DNA of 64,000 nucleotides from Micavibrio_A sp964423095 (GCA_964423095.1 CAYRDI010000001.1:1-64000), one strand, 5' to 3'. Shown: positions 50,342 to 59,908, counted from the first letter of the stretch. A program made the numbers and translations. Notes: generated by a model not told the origin, from the sequence alone.

Positions 50342-53300
50342 TTACAGGCCGCGCACAAAGTTCGCGATCCGGTCACGGCTGTCCATGGCGACATCCATAT
50401 CGGCGGCCGGTGTCTGGTTCGCAATCGCGATGAACCGTCCCTGATCTTCAAAGAACAGGATAGACGAAGACAGGCTGCTGCCGCCGACGCAGGCGACTTC
50501 ATAAAGGGAGATTTGTTTCCCCGCACCGCCATTGGATGGCGAAGGCATGGAGGCGAAATCACCCTGACATTGCCCTTTTTGATAGGCGATATATTGATCC
50601 ACCAGCGATTGGAACGATGTGCCCGACATGGCCCGTACCGAAGCAAGGCCGCGCACATTGTTGGAATCCGTCCATCCATAATTGTCAGCATCGACGAAAC
50701 CGCCGGACGCGCGTTGAAGATTGCCCGCCGAAACCCCAGCTTTTTGCAGCAAGCTCTGAATACTGGACTGGCTATAACCGCTGCTGCCCTGAGCCGTTAC
50801 AGAAGGCGCGGCCAAAGCCACCGATTCAATGGCCGGTTTGGTCGCAGCGGCGGCATAGCTGCCGGCGGCGGGAGCCATGTTGTTATAAGCAACGGGAGCC
50901 GTAGCCGCCGAAGTCTGCTGTGATGCGCGGGCCTGTAAATCCGAAATCTGGCGTTGCAGGGATTGCACCTGACGGGTCAGTTCGGAAACTTCCGCCGTGC
51001 TGCTGGAACGGTTGCCGTCCGCCACGGTCAGGCGGCTCTTTAACTGCGTGTTTTCCTGCTGCAGGGCCGCGAGCTGGTTTTGATAGGTCACATTCTGGCG
51101 ATCCTTCATTTCCATCTGGCGTTTCAAATCATCCGCCTGCAACTGTGCGGACGCCACCTGATCGGCTCTTGCCGCACCGCTGCTTTGGACATCGCTGAGC
51201 TGAAGTTGCAACTTATCGGATTGCTGACGCAACACAACATTCTGGTCACGCAGAATGTCATTATCCTTTTTGAGTTGCGCCATCGTGGATTGAAGATCGG
51301 CCAACTGCTTGGTTACCGCGGGGTCCACCTTTGGTGCAGATGACGCCGTTTGTGCCACAGACTGCGCTTCGGCAATCGCTTTATCCTTGTTGGCCAGAGC
51401 GAGTTTCATCGCTTCGATATTCTGGGTCATGGCCTGATTTTGCGTTTGCAGCGAGGTGATCTGTTGCTGCGACACAGAATCCGCTTTGGGTGCCTGCGTT
51501 TGCAAAGAGGCAATCTGCTGGTCCTTTTGCGCAAGGGCTGCCTTCATGGAATCGATCTGCGATTGCATCTGCGTTTTTTCGGCCGGTGCCATCTGCGCAG
51601 TCGTCGCTTGTTTTTGCAGATCGGCGATGGTGGCATCCTTTGCCGCCAGCGTTTTTTGCATATCCGCAAGTTGCGCGGCACCTTTTGCCTGCGCCGCGTT
51701 GGCCGCATTGGCGACATCCAGTTGTTTTTGCAAGCTGGTCAGCGTCACATCCTTGTCCGCCGATTGTTTTTGTGCGGCAACCAACTGCTGGTTCAGCGCG
51801 GCTTTTTCCGCCTGAACGGATTTTGTTTTATCGGCCAGTTGCTGATCGACAGCCGCCTGAATTTGCTTCTGGTTGCTGGCGGCCTTTTTCTGCGCGGCAT
51901 CCAGTTCGGCCTGAAGCTGGTTCAGACGTTCAATCTGTTTGCGCTCTGTCACGGCCGGATCGAACAACATCGCTTCTATGTTCGATTTTTCACGGTTGCA
52001 ACTGGTCTTTTCCTGTTCCAGTTCCAGACCCAGACGGCGGATTTCGCGTTCCGCCTCGTTATAGCGTTTTGTTGCCTGTTCCAAATCCCAGTCACCGGAA
52101 ACGGCATTGATCTGGCCGTCTTCTTGTTTAAGCCGCAGGCTTTCCAATTGCTTGGCCATAACCGCACTGTCTTTTTGCGCGGCGTCCAGACGGGNNNNNN
52201 NNNNCAGACGGGTTTGCAAATCGACGATTTGCTGCATGGATTTCGTTTCTGTATTGATCGCCGTTTCGGCAATCCGCGTTTGCGATTGCCGCAAGGTTTC
52301 CTGCAATTGCTGGTTTTTGATTTCCTGTTCTTTCAGGCGGGCCTGCGCCATGGCCAGTTCGTCCGCATCTGGGCGTTGCTGCACTTCTTTGCGCAAATTG
52401 GCAATTTGTTGTTCCAGGGCCTTGTTCTGTTCGGCGATCGCGGCGGCTTTCTTTTGCGCTTCCGCATCAACAGGCGCAGGGGCCGGCATCACCGGGGCCT
52501 TTGCCTCTTTCACGGGCTCGGGTGCTTTCACAGGCTCTATTTTTGCCTTCGCTGTTTCAAGCGGTTTTTTCGTCTCTTTTTCCGGGGCGGGTGTTTGCGC
52601 AGCGACAGGTGCAGGCATATCCTCCTTCACCTTTACTGCGGCGGCCTTTTCTTCCGCAACGGGAGGCGGCAATGGGGCCTGCGTTTTCCCGGCATCGGCC
52701 ATCAGCGATGTATCAGGTGCGGCGACGCCTTCGCCAGACGCCGGAATAATGGCGTTCTGATCATCACCGTCCTGCGATGATTTACCAAAATTTTTGCGCG
52801 CAACTTGCGTTTTATCCTGTTCTTTACCTTTCAGATCGAACCCGTCAGTCAGGCTTGCAAAAAACCCTTTGCTTTCAGCCGACGTCTTTTGCGGTTCTTC
52901 CGCGGCCTTCGCCATGGTCGCCGCCGCAGCATCCGCCGTCTTTTCCGCAGCAAACGCTGCGGAGGCCTGTCCCGGTTGTGCCGCCAGCACATCGTTCGTG
53001 GCGACTTGTTCCTTTGCAGGCTCCCCGGTCTTCGCGGCCTTCAGCCCATCCATACATTCCTTCAAATCCGCCTGACCGCGCGCGATCTCCGGCATAGCAA
53101 AGGCATAGGATTGTTCGCCAAGCGTAACCTTCATTTGCTGCGATTTATCGAGCGCGTTGAAAAACCCTTCGTCCCAGCCCAGGCGCACAACCACCGCCCG
53201 TTCGGACGTTGGCATCATGTCATAGGCGCGCAACTGCCCCGGCCCGGGTTGCAGGTTGATCTTCAAAGCGCGGTCTTTTTGAAAGGTCGGTTTCTGAAAA

Positions 53301-53542
53301 TCGAGCGCAAGCGAATATTCTTCGGTTTCGTTGCGGGCGAGGCTCAATACCACCCCGTTCCCATATTTGCGGGACAGGGTACAGTATGACCCGCCCTGCT
53401 TTTCCTTTTCGATCTTGGAAATGGCCCAGTTGCCGGTGGGCTCCAGAACCGCCTGTCCGGCTGCCTGCGCATGGGTCATGGCGGCAACGGTGATAAAAAG
53501 TCCGGTAAAAAGCGTGGAGCCAAGGTATTTGTTCAAACGCAT
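50342..53542 (-). CDS. Large exported coiled-coil protein of unknown function
   Basis: About 1060 residues as assembled from ATG 53542 (MRLNKYLGSTLFTGLFITVA). Signal peptide cleaved near HAQAA (about 28). Residues 32-165 form a domain shared with the neighbour at 53676 (a Cys at each end, Y-NG-V and DFxxxxFxxxR between). Next comes a Pro/Ala/Lys-rich linker (about 170-370), a long Gln/Ala/Lys coiled coil (about 370-895), and a C-terminal globular domain with a Cys pair (KGQCQGDF and EVACVGG). A 10-N gap interrupts the coiled coil. It is the second gene after the TcpQ-like protein. Function unknown; likely an envelope or secretion-system part. Confidence 0.8.
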   Translation of the reverse strand: MRLNKYLGSTLFTGLFITVAAMTHAQAAGQAVLEPTGNWAISKIEKEKQGGSYCTLSRKYGNGVVLSLARNETEEYSLALDFQKPTFQKDRALKINLQPGPGQLRAYDMMPTSERAVVVRLGWDEGFFNALDKSQQMKVTLGEQSYAFAMPEIARGQADLKECMDGLKAAKTGEPAKEQVATNDVLAAQPGQASAAFAAEKTADAAAATMAKAAEEPQKTSAESKGFFASLTDGFDLKGKEQDKTQVARKNFGKSSQDGDDQNAIIPASGEGVAAPDTSLMADAGKTQAPLPPPVAEEKAAAVKVKEDMPAPVAAQTPAPEKETKKPLETAKAKIEPVKAPEPVKEAKAPVMPAPAPVDAEAQKKAAAIAEQNKALEQQIANLRKEVQQRPDADELAMAQARLKEQEIKNQQLQETLRQSQTRIAETAINTETKSMQQIVDLQTRLXXXXRLDAAQKDSAVMAKQLESLRLKQEDGQINAVSGDWDLEQATKRYNEAEREIRRLGLELEQEKTSCNREKSNIEAMLFDPAVTERKQIERLNQLQAELDAAQKKAASNQKQIQAAVDQQLADKTKSVQAEKAALNQQLVAAQKQSADKDVTLTSLQKQLDVANAANAAQAKGAAQLADMQKTLAAKDATIADLQKQATTAQMAPAEKTQMQSQIDSMKAALAQKDQQIASLQTQAPKADSVSQQQITSLQTQNQAMTQNIEAMKLALANKDKAIAEAQSVAQTASSAPKVDPAVTKQLADLQSTMAQLKKDNDILRDQNVVLRQQSDKLQLQLSDVQSSGAARADQVASAQLQADDLKRQMEMKDRQNVTYQNQLAALQQENTQLKSRLTVADGNRSSSTAEVSELTRQVQSLQRQISDLQARASQQTSAATAPVAYNNMAPAAGSYAAAATKPAIESVALAAPSVTAQGSSGYSQSSIQSLLQKAGVSAGNLQRASGGFVDADNYGWTDSNNVRGLASVRAMSGTSFQSLVDQYIAYQKGQCQGDFASMPSPSNGGAGKQISLYEVACVGGSSLSSSILFFEDQGRFIAIANQTPAADMDVAMDSRDRIANFVRGL
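52195..52204. other. Assembly gap (10 N), probably an unmerged 8-base contig overlap
   Basis: CAGACGGG occurs immediately on both sides of the N run. Merging on that overlap gives an uninterrupted frame (LQTRLDAAQKD), so there is probably no missing sequence. Confidence 0.95.
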
Positions 53543-53675
53543 TCTGATCCTGCTGGGTCTTTGGGTCTCATAATTCCATAGCACTGGAAAATTACCCAAA
53601 AACATACAAGGTTCGCCCCTTCCCGCAAAGCGGGAAATGTCGGAAAAAGGGTTAAAAACCTAAGTTATGCGCAGT

Positions 53676-55286
53676 TTATACGCCGGATTTGTCCAGATTC
53701 ATCAAAAGCGTGCGTTCGCCCGTCTGCGGATCCGTGTTCAACTGCCCCACGGGGCGGGTTGAGTCGGTGGCATATTGGTCCAGCAAACCGCCGACCGCCT
53801 CTTCAAAACTGCCCGACACCTGAACGGGCGACTTGACCGGAACGCTCATGTAACTTTGCCAAACCACCTTGACCCCGGCTTTCTTCGCCCACGCGTCGAT
53901 CACGGTCTGGATATTGGCCCCCCGTTGTGCGTCCCAGCGTGGCTGGTAGGCCGGCATGGATACAGAATCCGTTGCGTCCGGCATTGCAGCATCCACCCGC
54001 TTTAAATCCTTTTTATACCCATCCGATGTTTCAATCTGGCCCGCAATACCCGATGCCGCGCCGTTTTCCGCAAGCAACTGGGTGACCGCCTGATCGAACG
54101 GCCCGCTCATCCGCATGTCCTGTACCACCTTGCCATCCTGCGTAGATTGCCAGTCGAGATCGTACCCCGCCTGTGTGGCCCAGCGGCTTAAAACAATCTT
54201 CATATCCTCTCCCGCTTTTGCTACCCAGACATGCGGAGCGGCAGGCGCGGGTTTAACAGGCGCAGCATTTTGTACCGGCGCAACATCTTCGGCAGGTTCG
54301 CGCATCAACGGAATCGGCGCACGTTCAACGGCCGCCATCTTTGACGTTTCTTCTTTGGCAGCAGGCTTCAAACCGGGCGTGGCGATCTTCATGGGGGAAG
54401 ACGGTTTGATCGCCTTTGTTGCGGTTTGCTGCGCAGGATTTTGCGCAGCAACAGGCGGTGCCAGAGGTTCGGATTCCACGTCCATGCGGGCGGATTCACG
54501 GCCCGGAATTTCTTTTACCGGTGCGGGCTTTTCTGCTGCCGCTCCCATCATCGGCGTCATACCTTTTTGCGCCGTTTTTTGTGCAGGCGCAGGCGGCGTT
54601 TGCGTGTCTGCACCCTTCATAATTTCATCAAACGTGCGCGGCAGTTCTTTTTGCGGAACAGCGGGCGGAGCTGTCACAGGCTCAACCGGCACAGATTCCA
54701 CCTTTGCTGCAGGCGCAGCCCCCGTTTGTTCTGCGATGGAATTGATCGCGGGCGGCGTTTGCGTTCCGGCATAACAACTTTCCAGCGAGGCCAGCGCGGG
54801 CGCCAGCGCGCCGAGCTCGAACGTCATGACGTTGCCGTCAATGTCCAACCCCATGCTATTCCCACCCTTGATCGCGTCATACATGTCAGGCAACGGCCGC
54901 AGGTTGAAAATCAGCGTGCTGTCAGTAAAGGCGGTCGCCTTTACCTGTTTTGCATAAGAATCACCAACGGAAAGCAGCGCATCGTACTGCCGCCCCTGCT
55001 TGAAAATCCCCTGGCGAAAATCAACCGCCATGGCGAGGAAGGAACCGCCGCCGCCGGAAAAGCGAACCACGAAACCGTTGTCATATTCATTTGATACCAC
55101 GCACGGCAATTTCACATTCAGGCCACGAACACTGGACAATTGGGTGGCACCAACATTCCAGTCACTGGCCGGCTTGAAGACCGGAGCCTCCGCCGCGAAG
55201 GCCGAACCGACGGGCGACAAGGCACCGATCAGGATAAATGTTAAAATCCGATGTGAAGTTTGCGTCCGGAACGACTTGAAATACAT
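53676..55286 (-). CDS. Exported protein with two TcpQ-like C-terminal repeats
   Basis: A 536-residue protein with a signal peptide (ILTFILIGALSPVGSAFAAEA). Residues 35-172 match the N-terminal domain of the next gene (Cys near each end, YDNGFVV, DFRQGIFKQGR). A Pro/Ala/Thr linker spans about 173-350. Two related repeats close it: VWVAKAGEDMKIVLSRWATQ (352-410) and RWDAQRGANIQTVIDAWAKK (448-506), each with W-x-GYD/GVKV-W and SGxFxxAVxxLL. These resemble TcpQ/PilL-type domains of pilus and secretin-associated proteins. It is upstream of the coiled-coil gene by 133 bases. Role unknown. Confidence 0.8.
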   Translation of the reverse strand: MYFKSFRTQTSHRILTFILIGALSPVGSAFAAEAPVFKPASDWNVGATQLSSVRGLNVKLPCVVSNEYDNGFVVRFSGGGGSFLAMAVDFRQGIFKQGRQYDALLSVGDSYAKQVKATAFTDSTLIFNLRPLPDMYDAIKGGNSMGLDIDGNVMTFELGALAPALASLESCYAGTQTPPAINSIAEQTGAAPAAKVESVPVEPVTAPPAVPQKELPRTFDEIMKGADTQTPPAPAQKTAQKGMTPMMGAAAEKPAPVKEIPGRESARMDVESEPLAPPVAAQNPAQQTATKAIKPSSPMKIATPGLKPAAKEETSKMAAVERAPIPLMREPAEDVAPVQNAAPVKPAPAAPHVWVAKAGEDMKIVLSRWATQAGYDLDWQSTQDGKVVQDMRMSGPFDQAVTQLLAENGAASGIAGQIETSDGYKKDLKRVDAAMPDATDSVSMPAYQPRWDAQRGANIQTVIDAWAKKAGVKVVWQSYMSVPVKSPVQVSGSFEEAVGGLLDQYATDSTRPVGQLNTDPQTGERTLLMNLDKSGV

Positions 55287-55379
55287 GACCGAATACCACC
55301 TTGGCGGGTTTTGAATTTGAATGGAGGAGACAATAACCCCGCCCCCTCAAGCGTGCAAGGGGGTAAAACCCCGCGCGCC

Positions 55380-56508
55380 CTACTTATCCTTGGCGGCCTG
55401 CTTGTCGCTGATCCCCAGACGATGGGAAAGCGAGGATTCAAGAAAAAGATCAATATCGCCGTCCAACACGGCCTGCGAATTGGTATTTTCGGTTCCCGTC
55501 CGCAAATCCTTGATCATCTGGTAAGGTTGCAGAACGTAGGAGCGGATCTGGTGGCCCCAGCCGATGTCGGTCTTTTCCCCCTGTGCCACACTGGCCGCAT
55601 CTTCACGTTTCCGCAGCTCCGCTTCGTAAATCCGGGCCTTCAACATCGATAGAGCATTCGCCCGGTTCTGATGTTGGGAGCGTTCAGTCTGGCACGCCAC
55701 CACAATCCCGGTGGGGATGTGGGTAATCCGCACGGCGGAATCGGTGGTATTGACGTGTTGACCGCCCGCTCCGCTCGAACGATACGTATCAACCCGTAAA
55801 TCTTTGTCCAAAAGTTCGATCTGGATATTGTCATCGATGACAGGACTAACACCGACAGAGGCAAAACTGGTGTGACGGCGGGCATTGGAATCGAATGGCG
55901 AAATCCGGACCAGACGGTGAACGCCGCTCTCGGTTTTCAGCCATCCATAAGCCCTCTCGCCTTCAATCCGGATCGTAGCGGATTTTATCCCGGCCTCTTC
56001 CCCGTCACTGCGTTCCAGCAAGCTAACTTTATAACCGCTCTGTTCCGCCCAACGCGTGTACATCCGGAGAAGGATTTGCGCCCAGTCCTGCGCCTCCGTC
56101 CCGCCAGCCCCGGCATTCACCTCCAGATAGGCATCGTTCATGTCGGCTTCACCGGAGAGCAGGCTCTCCAGCTGATATTTCGCTACGTCTTGTTGCAGTT
56201 TATTAAGGGATTGTTCCGCTTCGAGAATGATGGCCTCATCCCCCTCCTCTTCGCCCATGGAGATAAGCTCCATATTGTCATGGCAAGAATTTTCAATATC
56301 GCGGATTTTGTTGATCTGCCCTTCCAGACGGGTGCGATCTTTCATCACACCTTGCGCCTTTTCGGGATCATTCCAGAGGGCGGGGTCTTCGGCGGCCCTG
56401 TTCAGAGCCTCCAGCCGTTTTAACGCATCGTCCCAGTCAAAGATGCCTCCTCAGCAGCAGGAGCGCTTCTTCGATTTCATCTACCACTGCTTGGGTTTCG
56501 GCTTTCAT
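55380..56508 (-). CDS. prfB: Peptide chain release factor 2, with programmed +1 frameshift
   Basis: RF2 of 375 residues once the frameshift is applied. The first 23 codons (56508-56440) start MKAETQAVVDEIEEALLLLR and reach TGA at 56439-56437; a +1 shift at CTT TGA C continues with DWDDALKRLEALNRAAEDPALW. The UGA/UAA recognition tripeptide SPF is in VRISPFDSNARR, and the peptidyl-tRNA hydrolysis motif GGQ is in SSGAGGQHVNTTDSAVR. Termination at UGA uses RF2 itself, giving feedback control. A single-frame reading from 56348 would lose the first 52 residues. Confidence 0.96.
56437..56451 (-). promoter_or_regulatory. prfB +1 frameshift signal
   Basis: Minus strand: AGGAGG (56451-56446), CAT, then CTT TGA C. 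An SD-like hexamer three bases before CTTTGAC is the canonical RF2 recoding arrangement. Confidence 0.95.
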
Positions 56509-56538
56509 CTTGTCCCTGCGGGGTTAAGAACGGGCCGT

Positions 56539-57108
56539 TTAGGCGGCCTGTTTCATCGTACCGAGCGTCTGTAGCATCATATCGACGGCAGCGGTTACGA
56601 AAGCGTTCAGGTTATCACCTTCCGTATCGCCCGTCATGATTGTGCCATCCTGGCGCGCGGTTTCGCCGGCATAGGTGGCACCGGCCGTTTCCACGATCCC
56701 TTTTTTGGATTCGGGGCCGGCCACGGTGCGGCCGGACAGATGATCCGTGTGGGCCATTAACTGCACAGCATCGCCCATGCAGACAACCGGCTTCATCGCA
56801 GCAATGAAGCTGCCGATAAAGCGGCGGGAATGCGCCGTGAGTTTCAGTTTATCGAGGCTGCGCTGACCACCCGGAATAATCAGGGCGTCATAGTCGATGC
56901 CCAGAGCGGTGTTCAATTGCGCATCGATCGCAAAATTGTGACCCCAGCCCTTGCCATCCCAGCCGTTCACAAGACCGGAATCCGTAGAGACGATGCGAAG
57001 CGAAGCCCCTTGGTCGATCATGGATTTCTGGATGAGAAGAAAGTCTTTTTCGTTGAAGCCGTTCGACATCAGAACGGCAATTTTCTGAGATTGCAGCGCT
57101 TTGGCCAT
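56539..57108 (-). CDS. DJ-1/PfpI family protein
   Basis: A 189-residue class I glutamine-amidotransferase-like protein. Features: KIAVLMSNGFNEKDFLLIQK (acidic residue of the active site), DALIIPGGQRSLDKLKL and the nucleophile elbow KPVVCMGDAVQLMA with the conserved Cys, then TGDTEGDNLNAFVTAAVDMM. Members act as chaperone-deglycase-like or peptidase-like proteins, so the precise activity is open. It lies upstream of prfB on the same strand by 30 bases. Confidence 0.88.
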   Translation of the reverse strand: MAKALQSQKIAVLMSNGFNEKDFLLIQKSMIDQGASLRIVSTDSGLVNGWDGKGWGHNFAIDAQLNTALGIDYDALIIPGGQRSLDKLKLTAHSRRFIGSFIAAMKPVVCMGDAVQLMAHTDHLSGRTVAGPESKKGIVETAGATYAGETARQDGTIMTGDTEGDNLNAFVTAAVDMMLQTLGTMKQAA

Positions 57109-57458
57109 CTATTTTCCCTTTATTATTGCCTTTTGGTTTGCGTAATCTTTTCTATCGTCCGGAAGGACGTTGTTATGACAACATTTATGATTGCAAGCGC
57201 GCGGATAATACGCACGCACCTATGAATGTCAAGCTCTAGGTGATTCTTGTTTTCATGGGAAGGAAAAACGCGACTTTTCAACAGCCCTGCATTTTTAAGA
57301 ACGGGAATTTAACCCCTTCTGGTTATTCACAAAAATTAACCGATATTTTATCGTTTTTTGGCCTTATGACTTTACTTTGGCCGCGGGATGGTTGTAATAA
57401 ACAAGACTTGGCCAGAGTAAGAGTGGCTATTAATCAATTCGACCCCAAGGAGTTTTCA
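57109..57458. other. 350-base spacer between the DJ-1-like and OmpA-like genes
   Basis: No protein gene or tRNA was seen. It holds a small hairpin CGTCC/GGACG (about 57155-57168), AT-rich DNA and a candidate promoter at 57408-57436 for the gene at 57459. A TAA/T-rich stretch at its left edge precedes the DJ-1-like start. Confidence 0.5.
57408..57436 (+). promoter_or_regulatory. Candidate promoter of the OmpA-like lipoprotein gene
   Basis: TTGGCC (57408-57413), 17-base spacer, TAATCA (57431-57436), leaving a short leader with AAGGAG seven bases before ATG 57459. Confidence 0.35.
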
Positions 57459-58364
57459 ATGCGGATTCTGCGCGGACTGATGATCGTGGCTGGTGTAGCA
57501 GCCCTCGGCGCCTGCGATTTCAACAAGTATGAAGAAGTGGATGCGCTTCGGGAAGTGCAGCCTGTCGGCAGTCCTTTCACGCAAAAGCTGACCTCCGAAT
57601 ACAAAAGTTTCGTCGATAGCGAATCCGATGGGATGTCCGACCACGCCGATGCCATCCATTTCGCCCGCAAGGGTCTGGCCGCCGCGCGCGGCGATGTCGT
57701 AATGCCCGAACCTTTGACGGACTGGAACATTCCGGCAGAAAACATGCAGGAGTTGAGCGTTGCCCGCTCCCGCCTCGTTTCCATGTTCGATCTGGGTGCC
57801 CGCGAAATGTATCCGGATGTGTCCGCCGTGGCACAGGCCCGTTTCGATTGCTGGATGGAACAACAGGAAGAAAATTACCAACCGGATGACATCAACCGTT
57901 GCAAACGCGAATTCGTAACCGCGCTGGAACAGCTGGAAGGCCAGATGCCCAAGGCTCCGCCGGTGGCCCCTGCTCCCGCACCGGCCGGCGAAAACCCGCT
58001 GAACGTAGATCCGAACAAACCGATGGAAGTAGAAAACGCCATGTATCTGGTGTTCTTCGATTGGGATCAGTATGACCTGAATGCGGGTGCGCAGAGCGTG
58101 TTGGATGCCGTAGCGACCGAAGCATCGAAACGCAGCCTGAAATCGCTCGACATCGTCGGTTTTGCCGATACGTCGGGTTCCAACGAATACAACATCAAGC
58201 TGGGCATGCGCCGTGCGAATGCCGTGCGTGACGCCCTTGTTCAACGCGGTCTTGATCCGAACATGATCAAAACGACCAGCCGCGGTGAAGAAGAACTTCT
58301 GGTGGCCACCCCGGACAACGTCCGCGAGCCGGCCAACCGCCGTGCGCAAATCTCCTTTGAATAA
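57459..58364 (+). CDS. OmpA-family (Pal-like) outer-membrane lipoprotein
   Basis: A 301-residue lipoprotein with lipobox VAALGACDF (Cys about 19). An unusual helical N-terminal region (about 20-165) with Cys in RFDCWMEQQEEN and INRCKREF is followed by a Pro/Ala linker and a C-terminal OmpA peptidoglycan-binding domain: VFFDWDQYDLNAGAQSVLDAV, IVGFADTSGSNEYNIKLGMRRANAVRDAL and REPANRRAQISFE. It would anchor the outer membrane to the cell wall. Longer than Pal because of the N-terminal region, so Pal itself is not certain. It ends at a strong terminator. Confidence 0.88.
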   Translation: MRILRGLMIVAGVAALGACDFNKYEEVDALREVQPVGSPFTQKLTSEYKSFVDSESDGMSDHADAIHFARKGLAAARGDVVMPEPLTDWNIPAENMQELSVARSRLVSMFDLGAREMYPDVSAVAQARFDCWMEQQEENYQPDDINRCKREFVTALEQLEGQMPKAPPVAPAPAPAGENPLNVDPNKPMEVENAMYLVFFDWDQYDLNAGAQSVLDAVATEASKRSLKSLDIVGFADTSGSNEYNIKLGMRRANAVRDALVQRGLDPNMIKTTSRGEEELLVATPDNVREPANRRAQISFE

Positions 58365-58384
58365 GGGACGCGTGACCGCAATAC

Positions 58385-58414
58385 AAAACGGGGCCATCGA
58401 AGGCCCCGTTTTTT
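58385..58414. terminator. Bidirectional intrinsic terminator
   Basis: AAAACGGGGCC, loop ATCGAA, GGCCCCGTTTT with more T: eleven base pairs, between the convergent OmpA-like gene and the lipoprotein gene at 58434. Confidence 0.92.
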
Positions 58415-58433
58415 ATGCCCTGTGTTTTGTTCC

Positions 58434-59009
58434 TTACTGACGGATCGCCGGCGTCTGGTCGATCGCGTCGTTCACGCGTTTATCCAGATCGGTGATCAAC
58501 TGTTCTAAAAACTTCGTCTGGCGCATTTCCCGTTCGGCCAGATTGACGCTGGAGGGCATAACAAGCGTGCGATCCATACGGATGGTCGTCGTTTGCTGAC
58601 CGTTAAAGCCGGATGGCTGCGTTAAAACACGCACCACCAAAAACAGGTGATATTCATCCTGCTTTCCTACTTCCGCCCATTTCAGGACGGAATTTTTCTG
58701 GTCGATCTGGCGTAAGTGCAGCCGCGCATCGTCAATCGCAATCGTAAAGGCCCCGTCCGGCGCATTTCCCGCACGGAACCGGTTGGCGGCGTAGCGTTTG
58801 ACCGCCTCGCTCGGCGCCAACACAAACTGGCCCGATACGTCCTGCGCATCCGAAACACCACGATACCCTTCTTGGATTCCCACATTCTGCGCATTCAGGA
58901 CAATCGGCGCAAACTGGCTGAACGTCAGTTGCGGGGATTGTTCCGGATGGGCATAGGTACAGGCCCCCAAAACACAAACGGCGGCAAAACCAAGCAAACG
59001 AGATTTCAT
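58434..59009 (-). CDS. Lipoprotein of unknown function
   Basis: A 191-residue protein starting MKSRLLGFAAVCVLGACTYA with a lipobox at VLGAC (Cys about 17). The mature domain is alpha/beta (FTIAIDDARLHLRQIDQK, then EYHLFLVVRVLTQPSGFNGQQTTTIRMDRTLVM). No family recognised by name, although the layout resembles periplasm-facing lipoproteins of alphaproteobacteria. Its ATG overlaps the hslO stop by four bases, so it is co-transcribed with hslO. Confidence 0.75.
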   Translation of the reverse strand: MKSRLLGFAAVCVLGACTYAHPEQSPQLTFSQFAPIVLNAQNVGIQEGYRGVSDAQDVSGQFVLAPSEAVKRYAANRFRAGNAPDGAFTIAIDDARLHLRQIDQKNSVLKWAEVGKQDEYHLFLVVRVLTQPSGFNGQQTTTIRMDRTLVMPSSVNLAEREMRQTKFLEQLITDLDKRVNDAIDQTPAIRQ

Positions 59010-59908
59010 GATGAGATTCCCTTTTTCAAAAATTCTTCTGGATCGAATGTATAATCCGTACTGCAAAACTCACAGGTCATCACAATGGTTCCATCCACGG
59101 TGATGTCGTGAATATCTTCATCCGACATGGTGGCCAGAATATGACGCACGCGATCCGGTGAACAACGGCATGTTTTCACCAACGGCTGGGGGTCGAACAC
59201 GCGCACGCCTTCCTCATGGAACAGACGGAAGAGAATGTCCTGCGCCCCCAAATCCGAAGACAGCAACTCCTCTTTTTTTACGCTGCCGAGCAGAACCATC
59301 GTCCGCCGCCAGTCGTCCTCATCCACATTGCTTTGGTCGCGCACCTTACCGCCCTCTTCGGGCATTTGTTGCACCATGACCCCGCATCCGCGCCATGCCC
59401 CGTCCACCTTGCCCACGGCCATCATGATCCCGGTGGCAATCTGTTCCGATTGAACGAAGTAATTTTGCACACTGTCCATCAGCGGGCCGTCCTTCAATTC
59501 GACAATCCCCTGATACCGGTCGGTGAATTCGCCCTGATCCACGGTAAAAGCGATATACCCTTTACCCAGCAATTCGGTACGGTTCTGGATGACCTTTCGT
59601 TCTTTTAGATCCTCTTCCTTAAAGGTCGCGCAGGCGCGGATCGCCCCGCCGCCCGTCATATCCGCGACCAGCATTTTCACCGGCCCATCGCCCTGCGCCT
59701 GTAACGTAAACACGCCATCATATTTCAACATGGAGGAAAGGATCGCGCACAAAACCAGCATTTCCCCCGTCAGATGCAACACATCCTCCGGATAGGTCTT
59801 GTGCGCAGCCAAGATAGCATCCATTACGTCTTCTATACGGACAATGCGTCCGCGGATGCCCGAAGATTCCAGTTGGAATGGAAGGATGAAATCGTTCGAT
59901 TGGGTCAA
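59006..59908 (-). CDS. hslO: Redox-regulated chaperone Hsp33
   Basis: A 300-residue holdase that is activated by oxidation in the cytoplasm. The C-terminal zinc/redox switch is complete: KTCRCSPDRVRHIL and VMTCEFCSTDYTF (CxC and CxxC). The core shows GIRGRIVRIEDVMDAILAAH, GAIRACATF and GKGYIAFTVDQGE. It overlaps the downstream lipoprotein by four bases and follows the ABC permease by four bases. Confidence 0.95.
   Translation of the reverse strand: MTQSNDFILPFQLESSGIRGRIVRIEDVMDAILAAHKTYPEDVLHLTGEMLVLCAILSSMLKYDGVFTLQAQGDGPVKMLVADMTGGGAIRACATFKEEDLKERKVIQNRTELLGKGYIAFTVDQGEFTDRYQGIVELKDGPLMDSVQNYFVQSEQIATGIMMAVGKVDGAWRGCGVMVQQMPEEGGKVRDQSNVDEDDWRRTMVLLGSVKKEELLSSDLGAQDILFRLFHEEGVRVFDPQPLVKTCRCSPDRVRHILATMSDEDIHDITVDGTIVMTCEFCSTDYTFDPEEFLKKGISS

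Noticed and set aside
51350..52780. 476-residue plus-strand frame opposite the coiled-coil gene
   Set aside because: Leu/Arg/Phe/Cys-rich antisense shadow of Gln/Ala/Lys codons; the minus strand has a signal peptide and SD.
50342..53605. Coiled-coil protein as an SMC or chromosome protein
   Set aside because: It has a signal peptide and no ATPase motifs.
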